Below, piece after piece: positions 48,237 through 56,705 of a stretch of 64,000 nucleotides of DNA; the stretch's first letter is position 1, and every line of letters starts with the position of its first letter. The notes under the pieces were generated by a model. That model was not told the origin of the DNA and searched no databases. It worked only from the letters and a program-made list of their open reading frames with translations. Source of the DNA: Acidobacteriota bacterium (GTDB lineage: Bacteria > Acidobacteriota > UBA4820); the NCBI GenBank assembly GCA_029559035.1, contig JAKQCT010000013.1:1-64000 (forward strand), in the 5' to 3' direction. The position numbers and the translations under genes were made by a program.

Positions 48237-49052
48237 ATGAACGGGAAACTCTACGTCGTCGCGACGCCGATCGGCAACCTGAAGGACATCACCCACAGGG
48301 CCGTAGAGGTCCTGGGATCGGTCGCCGTCATCCTGGCGGAGGACACCAGGGTTTCCAGCAAGCTGCTCAACGCGTACTCCATTTCAACGCCGCTCAGGTC
48401 CAATTTCGCGGGCAACGAGGCCAGGCGTACGACCGAAGCCGTTTCTGAACTGCTCTCCGGAAAAGACGTGGCCCTGATAAGCGACGCAGGGACCCCTTCG
48501 ATATCAGACCCCGGATATCTTCTGGTGAAAGCGTGCAGGGAGAACGGCATCGACGTGATCCCCGTGCCGGGGGCGTCTTCTCTCTCCGCGGCAGTTTCGG
48601 TCAGCGGATTCCCCGATCACCCGCTCCTTTTCATGGGGTTCGCGGGAAGGAAGGAATCGGAGAGAAAGAAGTGCTACGACGAGATAAATAAGCTTCCATG
48701 CACGATCGCGTTTTTCGAGTCGCCCCTGAGGGTAAGGAGATTCATCTCGGAACTTTACGGGAATTTGCCTGAAAGGGATATTTTCGTGGCGAGGGAGATG
48801 ACGAAGAAGTTCGAAAGCTATTTGATGAACCCGGTCGCGGATGATGTTCCGGAAAAAGGGGAGTTCGTCGTCATCCTGTCGCCTCCGCGGAGAGAGAAGA
48901 AGGAACTCGACATCGACGGGATAAAGGCGGAATTCGCGAAGCTTGTCGAACGGGGGAGCGTTCCGAAGGATGCCGTCAAAACGCTCGCGAAAAGTTGCAA
49001 AATACCGAAAAGAGTGCTGTATAATATCCTGCTTGTGAAAGACGAGGGATAG
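48237..49052 (+). CDS. rsmI: 16S rRNA (cytidine1402-2'-O)-methyltransferase
   Basis: A 271-aa tetrapyrrole-methylase-fold enzyme. ATPIGNLKDIT near the start, LAEDTRVSSKLL, ISDAGTPSISDPGYLLV (SAM-binding region) and VPGASSLSAAVSVSGF are all typical of RsmI. Start ATG 48237 follows GGAGGGGCGG; a further in-frame ATG lies 4 codons upstream. The stop overlaps the nrnA start by one base, so the two are coupled. Confidence 0.95.
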   Translation: MNGKLYVVATPIGNLKDITHRAVEVLGSVAVILAEDTRVSSKLLNAYSISTPLRSNFAGNEARRTTEAVSELLSGKDVALISDAGTPSISDPGYLLVKACRENGIDVIPVPGASSLSAAVSVSGFPDHPLLFMGFAGRKESERKKCYDEINKLPCTIAFFESPLRVRRFISELYGNLPERDIFVAREMTKKFESYLMNPVADDVPEKGEFVVILSPPRREKKELDIDGIKAEFAKLVERGSVPKDAVKTLAKSCKIPKRVLYNILLVKDEG

Positions 49053-50044
49053 TGGCGAAACAGAGCGCGCTAAGACAACTCGCGGAGGTCCTGGAGCGGT
49101 CGGAGCAGATCGTCATCACGACGCACATCAAGGCGGACGGCGACGGGATCGGCTCGGAGCTTGCTCTGAAGAGGGCTCTCGCCGGCATGGGCAAGGACGC
49201 CAGGATCATCAACGACACTCCCGTGCCTCAGCCGCTCAAGTTCATGCTCGATGAAGATGACGAGATCATCTTTTTCGAACCGGCACGCGACCGCGATTTC
49301 ATCCTCTCCGCGGACCTGATCGTCGTCGTCGATGTCGCCCTGCTCTACAGGCTTGGCCGCATGCAGAGCTTCTTCGAAGCGAGCCGGGCGCAGAAGATCT
49401 GCGTCGACCATCACCTCGAGGGCGACGACGTATTCGACAAGAAGCTGGTCGAGCCCGACGCGACATCGACCGGCGAACTCATTTTCGACCTGCTGAAAGA
49501 ACTCGATTGCGAACTTACGCCCGCGATCGCCAATGCGCTCTACACTTCGATCGTCGTCGATTCAGGCTGCCTTTCTTACGAGAGGTGCGTCTCAAAGACT
49601 TTCCTCACGGTCGCGGAATTAGTGGACAAGGGCGCCTGCCCATACGACGTCCACCTGGCGCTCCACTGGAAGAAGACTCTTCCCGAACTGAAGCTCGAGG
49701 GAGATGTCATCTCCAAGTTGAAGGTAAGAGGCGAGGTCGCGTATAGCCATGTGACAAGCGAGATGGCGAGGACCCTCGCCGTGGACCCGATGGAAATGCC
49801 CGAACTTGTCCACATCCCCCTCGCTCTCGGTGAAGTTGAGATAGCCCTTTTGTTCATCGAGAACGGCGGAAACGAGATAAAGGTCTCGGCAAGGTCGAAG
49901 GGGCGCGTCAAGGTTTGCGAACTTGCGCGGATATTCGGCGGCGGCGGCCATTCGCTCGCGGCGGGGTTCGTCCTCGACGGCCCGCTCGAGAAAGCTATTG
50001 AAACGGTCGTCGGCGAGGCCGTCAGCTTCCTGAAAAGATCGTAG
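49052..50044 (+). CDS. nrnA: DHH-family nanoRNase / pAp phosphatase
   Basis: A 330-aa cytosolic enzyme that degrades 2-5-nt RNA and dephosphorylates pAp. DHH domain: THIKADGDGIGSE, the VVVDVA strand, ICVDHHLEGD. DHHA1 domain ends with FGGGGHSLAAGFVL, which binds the substrate. Length is normal. GTG start. Followed by an interspersed repeat and the convergent hsp20. Confidence 0.92.
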   Translation: MAKQSALRQLAEVLERSEQIVITTHIKADGDGIGSELALKRALAGMGKDARIINDTPVPQPLKFMLDEDDEIIFFEPARDRDFILSADLIVVVDVALLYRLGRMQSFFEASRAQKICVDHHLEGDDVFDKKLVEPDATSTGELIFDLLKELDCELTPAIANALYTSIVVDSGCLSYERCVSKTFLTVAELVDKGACPYDVHLALHWKKTLPELKLEGDVISKLKVRGEVAYSHVTSEMARTLAVDPMEMPELVHIPLALGEVEIALLFIENGGNEIKVSARSKGRVKVCELARIFGGGGHSLAAGFVLDGPLEKAIETVVGEAVSFLKRS

Positions 50045-50061
50045 CCCGAAGCCTTCGGCGC

Positions 50062-50120
50062 AGGCTGATGATTTAAGGCTGATTGCTGAAGTTCGACAAG
50101 GAATTGAATTCCACAGTTAA
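50062..50120. repeat. Interspersed GGCTGAA repeat, copy B
   Basis: GGCTGAT, GATTTAA, GGCTGAT and TGCTGAA heptads run into GCTGAAGTTCGACAAGG and GAATTCCACAGTT, matching copy A at 36259-36317 unit for unit. Confidence 0.65.
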
Positions 50121-50167
50121 CAAAATCACATTCAAAACAATGTTTTGCAAGTACTCGGGGCTTGAAA

Positions 50168-50211
50168 CGCCTCTTAAATAAAGAGGCGCGGGGCGGCGAA
50201 GGCCGCCCCGC
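50168..50211 (-). terminator. Tandem hairpins downstream of hsp20
   Basis: Hairpin 1: GCGGGGCGGC, GAAG, GCCGCCCCGC (50188-50211). Hairpin 2: CGCCTCTT, AAATA, AAGAGGCG (50168-50188). They share one base. No U tract follows on the minus strand, so termination is plausible but not certain. Confidence 0.55.
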
Positions 50212-50242
50212 TTGCTTATGAGGGTTAATGAGGGAGGGTGGG

Positions 50243-50683
50243 TTATGACTTTATGGCGATCTTCTTCGGCTTGGCTTCTTCCGCGTAGGGAAGCGTGAGT
50301 ACCAGGATGCCGTCCTTCATGGTCGCCTCGACCGAATCGGACTTGATCGCAGAGGGAAGCGAGAAGGAGCGCGAGAACTTGCCGTATGTCCTTTCTATCT
50401 TGTGGTAGTTCTCCTTCTTCTCGTCCCTTTCGAACTTCTTTTCTCCGCGCACGGTAAGCACGTTGTTCTCGATGTGGATCTCGACATCTTCCTTCCTGAT
50501 GCCGGGGACTTCCATCTCGAGGACCACCTTGTCCGCCTCTTCCCTCATGTCTACGGGAGGAAGCCAGGCGCCGTACTCGAATTCGCCTCCTTCGCCCTTG
50601 TCCATGGATTCCCTGAGTATCCTTCCTATCTGGTTCTGGATCGCCATCATCTCGTTCACCGGGTTCCATCTCCTGATATACAT
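50243..50683 (-). CDS. Small heat shock protein (Hsp20/alpha-crystallin family)
   Basis: A 146-aa holdase chaperone. Residues about 45-135 form the alpha-crystallin domain (LPPVDMREEADKVVLEMEVP, VEIHIENNVLTVRGEK, the A-x-x-x-n-G-i/l-L motif as ATMKDGILVLTLP). The C-terminal I-x-I oligomerisation motif reads KKIAIKS. AGGAGG precedes the ATG. Control appears to be through a housekeeping-type promoter at 50738-50766 plus a hairpin at the mRNA 5' end. No CIRCE element is seen. Confidence 0.94.
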   Translation of the reverse strand: MYIRRWNPVNEMMAIQNQIGRILRESMDKGEGGEFEYGAWLPPVDMREEADKVVLEMEVPGIRKEDVEIHIENNVLTVRGEKKFERDEKKENYHKIERTYGKFSRSFSLPSAIKSDSVEATMKDGILVLTLPYAEEAKPKKIAIKS

Positions 50684-50711
50684 TTTCTACCTCCTATCTT
50701 TCTTGTTTCCG

Positions 50712-50729
50712 CCCCCGAACCAACGGGGG
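50712..50729 (-). promoter_or_regulatory. 5'-terminal hairpin of the hsp20 mRNA
   Basis: CCCCCG/CGGGGG with a 6-nt loop, beginning almost at the transcript start predicted from the promoter. It does not obviously cover the AGGAGG at about 50690, so mRNA stabilisation is as likely as thermosensing. Confidence 0.45.
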
Positions 50730-50737
50730 TAAGCCAT

Positions 50738-50766
50738 AATATAATACCTGTTCGTCAAATTGTCAA
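50738..50766 (-). promoter_or_regulatory. Sigma70-type promoter for hsp20
   Basis: On the minus strand TTGACA (50766-50761), 17-bp spacer, TATATT (50743-50738). Confidence 0.7.
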
Positions 50767-50835
50767 GTATCTTTAGTGAAAAAGGCTCATATTATAGCTT
50801 ATAGCAAGATTATAAAGAGGATAATTTGTTATTGA

Positions 50836-53394
50836 TTAAAGGTTTTTCTTCAATTCCGCCAGTAAGTTAAGCGCTTCAAGGGGGGTCAGTTTCTCGATGT
50901 CCGTCTCCGAGAGCTTGTCCCTGAGTATTTCGAGGTTCTCGTCCCTGTCGAAAAGGGTCGGCTGTTTCAATGATTCTTTAAGCTCCGCCGCTCTCGGCGA
51001 CCTTTTCTCCAGGTCTTTCAGGACTTCCCGCGCCCTCTGGACAACTCTAGCGGGTATCCCCGCCAGCTCTGAAACGTGTATCCCGTAGGATTTGTCAGCG
51101 GCGCCCTCCTCGACGGTCCTCAGAAAATAGACCTTCCCTCCCTGTTCCCTCACGCCCATCGTCAGGTTATGCGCACCATCGCTTTTTCTTCCGAGGTCGG
51201 TGAGCTCATGGTAATGTGTCGCGAAAAGCGTCCGGCATCCGATCCCTATATTCTTGAGAAGAGCCTCCGCTATGGCCCAGGCGATGGCGAGGCCGTCGAA
51301 GGTGGAAGTCCCCCTGCCGATCTCGTCGAGCAGGACCAGCGACCTCGGAGTCGCGTTCCTCAGGATGGCTGAGGATTCGGTCATCTCCACCATGAAAGTG
51401 GAAAGCCCTCTTCTCAGGTTATCGCTCGCGCCCACCCTGCAGAAGACCCGGTCGACAGTCCCTATCCTCGCGCGCTTTGCCGGGATGCCGCTTCCGGCGT
51501 GCGCCATTATCGTGAGCAGGGCTATCTGCCTGAGATAGGTCGATTTTCCGCCCATGTTGGGGCCGGTGAGGATAATGAGCTGGTTCTCTCCGCTGTCTAT
51601 CAGCGTGGGATTGGGGACGAAGGGCTGATGCCTCGGGTCCCGCTCGAGCACCGGGTGCCTTCCTTCTTCTATATCAAGGAGAGGTTCGTCGGTTATCTCG
51701 GGAAGTATATATCCCCTTTCGAGGACGGACCAGGCGAATGATGCGTAAAGGTCGATCTCCGCAAGGATCCTCGCCGCCTCTCTCAGAAGGGGAAGCTCGG
51801 CCGAGACCCTCGCGCAAAGTTCCGCCCAGAAGGCTTCTTCGAGGGCGAGAGCCTCTTCCTTCGCCGAGATGATCTTCACCTCAAGCTCCCTGATCTCCTT
51901 CGTCACAAACCGCTCCGCGTTGACGAGCGTCTGTTTTCTTTCGTAATGGTCGGGGGCTTTTTCGATGTGAACCTTCGTTATCTCTATGAAATAGCCGAAC
52001 ACCTTGTTGTACTTTATCTTCAGGGAAGGAATGCCGCTAGTCTCCCTTTCCTTCTTCTCCAGTTTTATTATCGCTTCGTGGGCGTTGCCCGAGAGTTCTC
52101 TGAGCTCGTCCAGCTTTTCGGAGAACCCCTTCCTGAACACGCCTCCCTCCCTCCCGTGGGGAGGAGGCTCTTCGGCAAGGGCCGAGCGAAGGTACCCGCC
52201 CAGTTCTTCGAACAGAGGGAGCCTGCCGGCTTTCAGCGAGGGCGGGCCGGGAACAGCTCCCGCCGTCGAGGCGATCTCCTTGAGTTTCCCGAGGATCTCC
52301 CTCAAAGCTCCGGCGTCGCGAGGCCCGGCGATCGAAGCGCCGAACCTGGCGTTTATCCTGGCCCAGTCGGGAAAGTTGACGAGCAGTTTTCTAAGGTCCC
52401 TCAGCTTCTGCGTTTCCCCGAGCCAGGCGGAGACTTCCTCCTGCCTGACGAGGATCTCTTCCTTGTCCGAGGGCGGAGAGAGGAGCACTTCCTCGAGAAG
52501 CCTTTTCGCCATCGGCGTCATCGCCGAATCGACGGACCTGAGAAGCGTCCCTTCCTTCGAACCGTCCTCCAGGTTGACGACAAGTTCGAGGTTCCTGCGG
52601 GTCGCTTCGTCTATGATCAATTTCCTGTCCCACTGTTCCAGCTTGGGAAAGTCGATCGGCGGGCTTTTCTGTTCCTCGAGGTAACGAAGAAGCGCGCCCA
52701 GCGCCCTTTGGACCGCCTCAGAGCCGGGAATTCCCGGAAGGGACGATGGAAGGCGGTAGTAGGCGCATATCTTGTCGCAAGCCCTGTTCGGCTCGAAGAA
52801 TCCGTCGTTCAGGCGCGTCACGAAGATGCCGGGCAGTTCGGCGGGCGCGCCTTCCTTCAGGAGAAGCTCCTTCGGGCAAAGCGTCTTGAGGATCTCGATG
52901 ACGAGGCTCTTGTCCCCCGATCCGACCCGCGCCTCGCCGGAAGAGATGTCCGCGTAGGCGAGGGCCGCCTCGTTCGCGTCCTCGTGGAGCGAAGCGATGA
53001 TCACCCGCTCCTCTTTTTCAACGAGGCTCTCTTCGAGGAGCGTTCCGGGAGTCAGGATCCTCGTGATATCCCTTTTCACGATGCCCTTGGCTTTTTTCGG
53101 GTCTTCGATCTGGTCGACGATCACGGCCTTGAGGCCGTTCTTCACCAATCTCTGCAGGTAGAGGTCCACCGAGTGGAAGGGGACGCCGCACATCGGGAGA
53201 GGGTTTTCCTTGTCCCTGTCCCTGGTCGTGAGGACGATCTCCAGGACGGGAGCTGCGGCGAGCGCGTCCTCTCCGAAGATCTCGAAGAAGTCGCCCATCC
53301 TGAAAAGGATGATCTTGTCCGGATGTTCGTTCTTGAACCTCTGCCACTGTTTCATGGCCGGAGTGAGGTTCTCTTTTCCCTGAATTCCCGCCAA
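50836..53394 (-). CDS. mutS: DNA mismatch repair protein MutS
   Basis: An 852-aa mismatch sensor of normal length. The mismatch-binding Phe-x-Glu motif appears as FRMGDFFEIF (F-F-E rather than the common F-Y-E). The core and lever domains follow; the ATPase has GPNMGGKSTYLRQ (Walker A), STFMVEMTESSAIL, LLDEIGRGTSTFDG (Walker B) and ATHYHEL. Start is TTG at 53394 after GGGAGGAACC. The mutL gene is not in the window. Confidence 0.95.
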   Translation of the reverse strand: MAGIQGKENLTPAMKQWQRFKNEHPDKIILFRMGDFFEIFGEDALAAAPVLEIVLTTRDRDKENPLPMCGVPFHSVDLYLQRLVKNGLKAVIVDQIEDPKKAKGIVKRDITRILTPGTLLEESLVEKEERVIIASLHEDANEAALAYADISSGEARVGSGDKSLVIEILKTLCPKELLLKEGAPAELPGIFVTRLNDGFFEPNRACDKICAYYRLPSSLPGIPGSEAVQRALGALLRYLEEQKSPPIDFPKLEQWDRKLIIDEATRRNLELVVNLEDGSKEGTLLRSVDSAMTPMAKRLLEEVLLSPPSDKEEILVRQEEVSAWLGETQKLRDLRKLLVNFPDWARINARFGASIAGPRDAGALREILGKLKEIASTAGAVPGPPSLKAGRLPLFEELGGYLRSALAEEPPPHGREGGVFRKGFSEKLDELRELSGNAHEAIIKLEKKERETSGIPSLKIKYNKVFGYFIEITKVHIEKAPDHYERKQTLVNAERFVTKEIRELEVKIISAKEEALALEEAFWAELCARVSAELPLLREAARILAEIDLYASFAWSVLERGYILPEITDEPLLDIEEGRHPVLERDPRHQPFVPNPTLIDSGENQLIILTGPNMGGKSTYLRQIALLTIMAHAGSGIPAKRARIGTVDRVFCRVGASDNLRRGLSTFMVEMTESSAILRNATPRSLVLLDEIGRGTSTFDGLAIAWAIAEALLKNIGIGCRTLFATHYHELTDLGRKSDGAHNLTMGVREQGGKVYFLRTVEEGAADKSYGIHVSELAGIPARVVQRAREVLKDLEKRSPRAAELKESLKQPTLFDRDENLEILRDKLSETDIEKLTPLEALNLLAELKKNL

Positions 53395-53505
53395 GGTTCC
53401 TCCCGAAAAAAGGATTTTAACATTATTGACAAGGTTCGGGCATTTTGGTTTTTTCTTCTTCGGTCATAAACTGATATCCTGATGATATGGAAAAAGGAGG
53501 ACTGC

Positions 53506-53784
53506 ATGGCAGGAGGGAAAAAAACTCCACGGGAAGGCGGTCTCAGAACCATTCCCGGAGTCGGCCCAAGCATCGAAAAGGACCTACAGGAGCTCGGATA
53601 CTTCTCGGTCGCCGACCTCAAGGGTGCCGATCCGGAAAAGATGTACGAGAAAAGCTGCCGCATCGCCGGGACCGGGATCGACCGCTGCCTCCTCTATGTT
53701 TACAGGTGCGCGGTCACTTACGCCGGAATGAAAGATCCAAAGCGCGAGAACCTCAAGTGGTGGGATTTCAAGGACGGGAAATGA
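53506..53784 (+). CDS. Helix-hairpin-helix protein (Cdd1/pathogenicity-locus type)
   Basis: A 92-aa protein matching the small Cdd1-like HhH family. The HhH motif TIPGVGPSIEKDLQELGYFS lies near residues 12-31, with ADLKGADPEKMYEK and a C-terminal half of helices bearing Cys, CLLYVYRCAVTYAG. Its biochemical role is unknown; HhH motifs bind DNA non-specifically. ATG 53506 follows AAGGAGG by 5 bases. The stop overlaps the next start (ATGA), so the pair is coupled. Confidence 0.85.
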   Translation: MAGGKKTPREGGLRTIPGVGPSIEKDLQELGYFSVADLKGADPEKMYEKSCRIAGTGIDRCLLYVYRCAVTYAGMKDPKRENLKWWDFKDGK

Positions 53785-55214
53785 AAAAAACAGCGGTTTT
53801 CTTGCTTTTCGTCGGAATATCCTCCTTTCTTCTTCATGCTCAAACGCCATCAACTACAAAATCCTGCAATGGCGTCTCTTTGATAATGAAAACAATCGAA
53901 GAGACGGGCAAGGCTAGAACTTACAGCCGTTACAAAAAAAATCTTGATGATCTCAAATGGGAAGAGGCGCCTATAGAATGCATGTGCAATTTTTGTCCTG
54001 ACATCTATTGTCATCCGGAGATACCAAAGGATATCAGAAATAGTCTGTCATCGCTGAATTGGAACAATGGCCTTGAAGATTATTGCTATAAGGCAACTCA
54101 AAAAACTACGAGTGCTTTGATCCTGAGATACTTCTACACCGACTTCTCGTTTGAAAAAGTAGAGCCGAGGCTACAGCGGACAGTGATAGCCTACAAGGAC
54201 GAAAATCCGTCGCTTAAAGATCTTACCGACGAAGTGGTGAAACGGGGGGCTGTTCTGGAGGATTGGGAAGTCGTCAACAGAAACGGACAAAGGATTTTCA
54301 TCCATAGCGAACTGAAAATCTCGGGGATGTCTGTCTTTCTTTTTCATTCCGACAACACGACCGCCGCGTTGATCTATTCTGACCATTATTTTCTGAAAAT
54401 AGATAAGCAGTATTATCCAGAGGATTCTGTTGCCAAGTGCAGGCAGCACACGATCGTGCGCTGGGTAATAGAGGCTAAAAACGAACTGGAGAAAGGCGGC
54501 TATAAATTTCACTGTGAAACGGAGCATATGTATTTGGCGGAGTACGGACTTGCGCAAGCCGATGTGTCTTTGAGAAATATTAAAGAACACCTTCAGCAGA
54601 TACGCGAATGGAGAAAAACTGGAGACCCCCGCATTCAGCCTCTATTGTTCTTGACCGGAACATTCATGATCGACCCCATAACCGAAACAGAATATATGGG
54701 CTATGAGTTCGACGTCCTTGGAGCAGGCTATTTCAAGGATTCCAGGGATGAGAAAACATATTGTTCATCCTTTTCTGTCTTGAAAGAATTGATTAAGGAT
54801 TATCGGGGCACCAAATGGGGAGAGCGGGCAGTCATCGTCAACGCAATGTTCGGGTTCGGGGAATGCGACATCTGGGACTGCGCCTATTATAAAAAAGTTA
54901 TCGCGGAGTTCCCAGGATTCCTTTCCAAATGCCGGGACCGCGACGCTCTGATAATGGGGACATTCTTTATCGGAGCGGCTTATGAAACCCAGTGGTGCTC
55001 GTCAAAAACACAACTCGTTCCTCTGGTTCATGATCCCAGAGATGTTCCTATGCCCTGCCCGGAGGAATGCAGGGGTAAGGCTATAGAAGCCTACAAGAAT
55101 GTTTTGAAAATGGACAGGGAAAGCTGTTTTACCCCATATTTAAAAAGGACACTGCCAATGCTTTATTTGAATATCTGCACGGGCGCGAATTTTTTTGTGA
55201 TCTTTGTGGATTGA
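53781..55214 (+). CDS. Exported cysteine-rich orphan protein
   Basis: A 477-aa protein with a Sec signal peptide (MKKTAVFLLFVGISSFLLHA). I recognise no family. It holds 17 Cys, including a cluster CMCNFCPDIYC near residue 69, GECDIWDC, and PCPEEC near 420. With the periplasmic location, disulfide bonds or metal or heme binding are possible, but no CxxCH is present. The middle part is helical (LRNIKEHLQQIREW). Codon and base composition are visibly more AT-rich than its flanks, suggesting acquisition. The last codons (NFFVIFVD) look like a read-through of a Gly/Val-rich intergenic sequence, so the C-terminus may be secondary. It is coupled to the HhH gene. Confidence 0.7.
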   Translation: MKKTAVFLLFVGISSFLLHAQTPSTTKSCNGVSLIMKTIEETGKARTYSRYKKNLDDLKWEEAPIECMCNFCPDIYCHPEIPKDIRNSLSSLNWNNGLEDYCYKATQKTTSALILRYFYTDFSFEKVEPRLQRTVIAYKDENPSLKDLTDEVVKRGAVLEDWEVVNRNGQRIFIHSELKISGMSVFLFHSDNTTAALIYSDHYFLKIDKQYYPEDSVAKCRQHTIVRWVIEAKNELEKGGYKFHCETEHMYLAEYGLAQADVSLRNIKEHLQQIREWRKTGDPRIQPLLFLTGTFMIDPITETEYMGYEFDVLGAGYFKDSRDEKTYCSSFSVLKELIKDYRGTKWGERAVIVNAMFGFGECDIWDCAYYKKVIAEFPGFLSKCRDRDALIMGTFFIGAAYETQWCSSKTQLVPLVHDPRDVPMPCPEECRGKAIEAYKNVLKMDRESCFTPYLKRTLPMLYLNICTGANFFVIFVD

Positions 55215-55219
55215 ATAAA

Positions 55220-55786
55220 ATGAACCTCATCACTCACGCGCTTGTCGGATGGACGGCGGCCAATTTTTCAAAGACGCTTTCAAAGCGGGACATGTTCATC
55301 ATCACCTGCGCGGGAGTGATACCGGACATCGACGGCCTGGGCGCGCCGGTCGAGATTCTGACGAGGGATTCTTCCAACCCGCTTCTGTGGTGGACCGAGT
55401 ACCATCACGGGCTTCACACTCTTCTTTTCTGCGCGGTAGTATGCGCGGCAGCATCCTTTTTCGGCAGGAGGAAACTCCTGACGGCTTGCCTTGCGGCAAT
55501 CTCCTTTCATCTGCACATACTTGGGGACATTCTCGGCGCGCGCGGCCCCGACGGATACCAGTGGCCGATCCCATACCTGAGGCCTTTCTCCGAGGCGTGG
55601 CAGCTGACCTGGGAAGGCCAGTGGAAGCTGAACGCCTGGCCCAACATCGCCATAACCATGATCCTTCTTGCGATCGCATTCAGGCTGGCGTGGCTCAGGG
55701 GCTATTCGCCCGTCGGCCTTTTCTCCGAAAAGGCGGACACAGTTTTCGTTGAGACGATAAGGAAGAGGTTTCCGGGCAAAATTTAA
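55220..55786 (+). CDS. DUF457 / LexA-regulated-type inner-membrane putative hydrolase
   Basis: A 188-aa membrane protein of the YdjM-like DUF457 family, often annotated as metal-dependent hydrolase. Typical metal-site motifs: NLITHALVGW at the start, GVIPDIDGLGAP, the HHGLHTLLFC helix and HLHILGD. Three to four hydrophobic segments span the rest. The function in the family is unproven. ATG 55220 begins the conserved motif; a TTG at 55211 sits 9 bases upstream, overlapping the preceding stop. Confidence 0.85.
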   Translation: MNLITHALVGWTAANFSKTLSKRDMFIITCAGVIPDIDGLGAPVEILTRDSSNPLLWWTEYHHGLHTLLFCAVVCAAASFFGRRKLLTACLAAISFHLHILGDILGARGPDGYQWPIPYLRPFSEAWQLTWEGQWKLNAWPNIAITMILLAIAFRLAWLRGYSPVGLFSEKADTVFVETIRKRFPGKI

Positions 55787-55810
55787 CCATCAAATCTTAA
55801 TGATGTCGGC

Positions 55811-55839
55811 TTGCCTCTTTGTCTTATTTTGGCTAGAAT
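55811..55839 (+). promoter_or_regulatory. Promoter for the split transketolase
   Basis: TTGCCT (55811-55816), 17-bp spacer, TAGAAT (55834-55839), 20 bp before the start codon. Confidence 0.6.
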
Positions 55840-55858
55840 TCCATTTCAAGGAGTTGCG

Positions 55859-56704
55859 ATGCCCCCTTCAATAAAAGAGATCGAAAAGACCGCCTGCCAG
55901 ATAAGGAAAGAGATCGTAAAGATGACCAACAAGGCTCAGTCGGGCCACCCCGGCGGGTCGCTCTCGGCGATTGACATCGTCGCGTGCCTGTTCATGGCCG
56001 AGATGAAGCATGACCCGAAGAACCCCGGCTGGGAGGAGCGCGACCGTTTCGTCCTTTCGAAGGGGCACGCCAGCCCCGCGCTATATGGCATCCTCGCTTT
56101 TGAAGGCTATTTTCCTAAGGAAGAGCTGATGACCTTCAGGCAGCTTGGCTCTCGCCTGCAGGGCCATCCGGAAAAGCTGATGCTGCCCGGGGTGGAGATA
56201 ACGACCGGCTCCCTGGGGCAGGGGCTTTCCGTCGCGAACGGGATGGCGCTCGGCCTCAAACTTCGCGGGCTCGGCGGCAGGGTCTACTGCCTCATCGGCG
56301 ATGGCGAGATGCAGGAAGGCCAGGTGTGGGAGGCGATTCAGTCGGCGGGACACCGCGGCACCGACAACCTCTGCGCGATCCTTGACAGGAACAGGCTCCA
56401 GATTGACGGCAAGGTCGAGGACATCAAGAAAGAAGAGCCGATCGTCGAGAAGCTCGCCGCCTTCGGCTGGAACGCGATAAGGATAGACGGGCACGACTAC
56501 AGGGCGATACTCGAGGCTCTAAAAGCGGCGCGTGAGACGAAGGGGAAACCGACCTTCATTGTGGCCGACACTGTGAAGGGCAAGGGCGTGTCGTTCATGG
56601 AGAACAACGTGGATTTCCACGGAAAAGCCGCCACCGACGAGGAATGCCGGAAAGCCCTGGAAGAGCTGGACGGCCGCCTTGAAATGATCGAGAAGGGGAA
56701 CTGA
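55859..56704 (+). CDS. tktA: Transketolase, N-terminal subunit
   Basis: A 281-aa first half of a split transketolase, which carries the thiamine diphosphate pyrophosphate-binding half. SGHPGGSLSAIDIVA near the start, KGHASPALYG, TGSLGQGLSVANGMALG and IGDGEMQEGQVWEA (the GDG...N diphosphate motif) are intact. The pentose phosphate pathway enzyme functions as a heterotetramer with the next gene. ATG 55859 follows AAGGAG by 6 bases; the frame is open 16 codons upstream. Confidence 0.94.
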   Translation: MPPSIKEIEKTACQIRKEIVKMTNKAQSGHPGGSLSAIDIVACLFMAEMKHDPKNPGWEERDRFVLSKGHASPALYGILAFEGYFPKEELMTFRQLGSRLQGHPEKLMLPGVEITTGSLGQGLSVANGMALGLKLRGLGGRVYCLIGDGEMQEGQVWEAIQSAGHRGTDNLCAILDRNRLQIDGKVEDIKKEEPIVEKLAAFGWNAIRIDGHDYRAILEALKAARETKGKPTFIVADTVKGKGVSFMENNVDFHGKAATDEECRKALEELDGRLEMIEKGN

Positions 56705-56705
56705 T

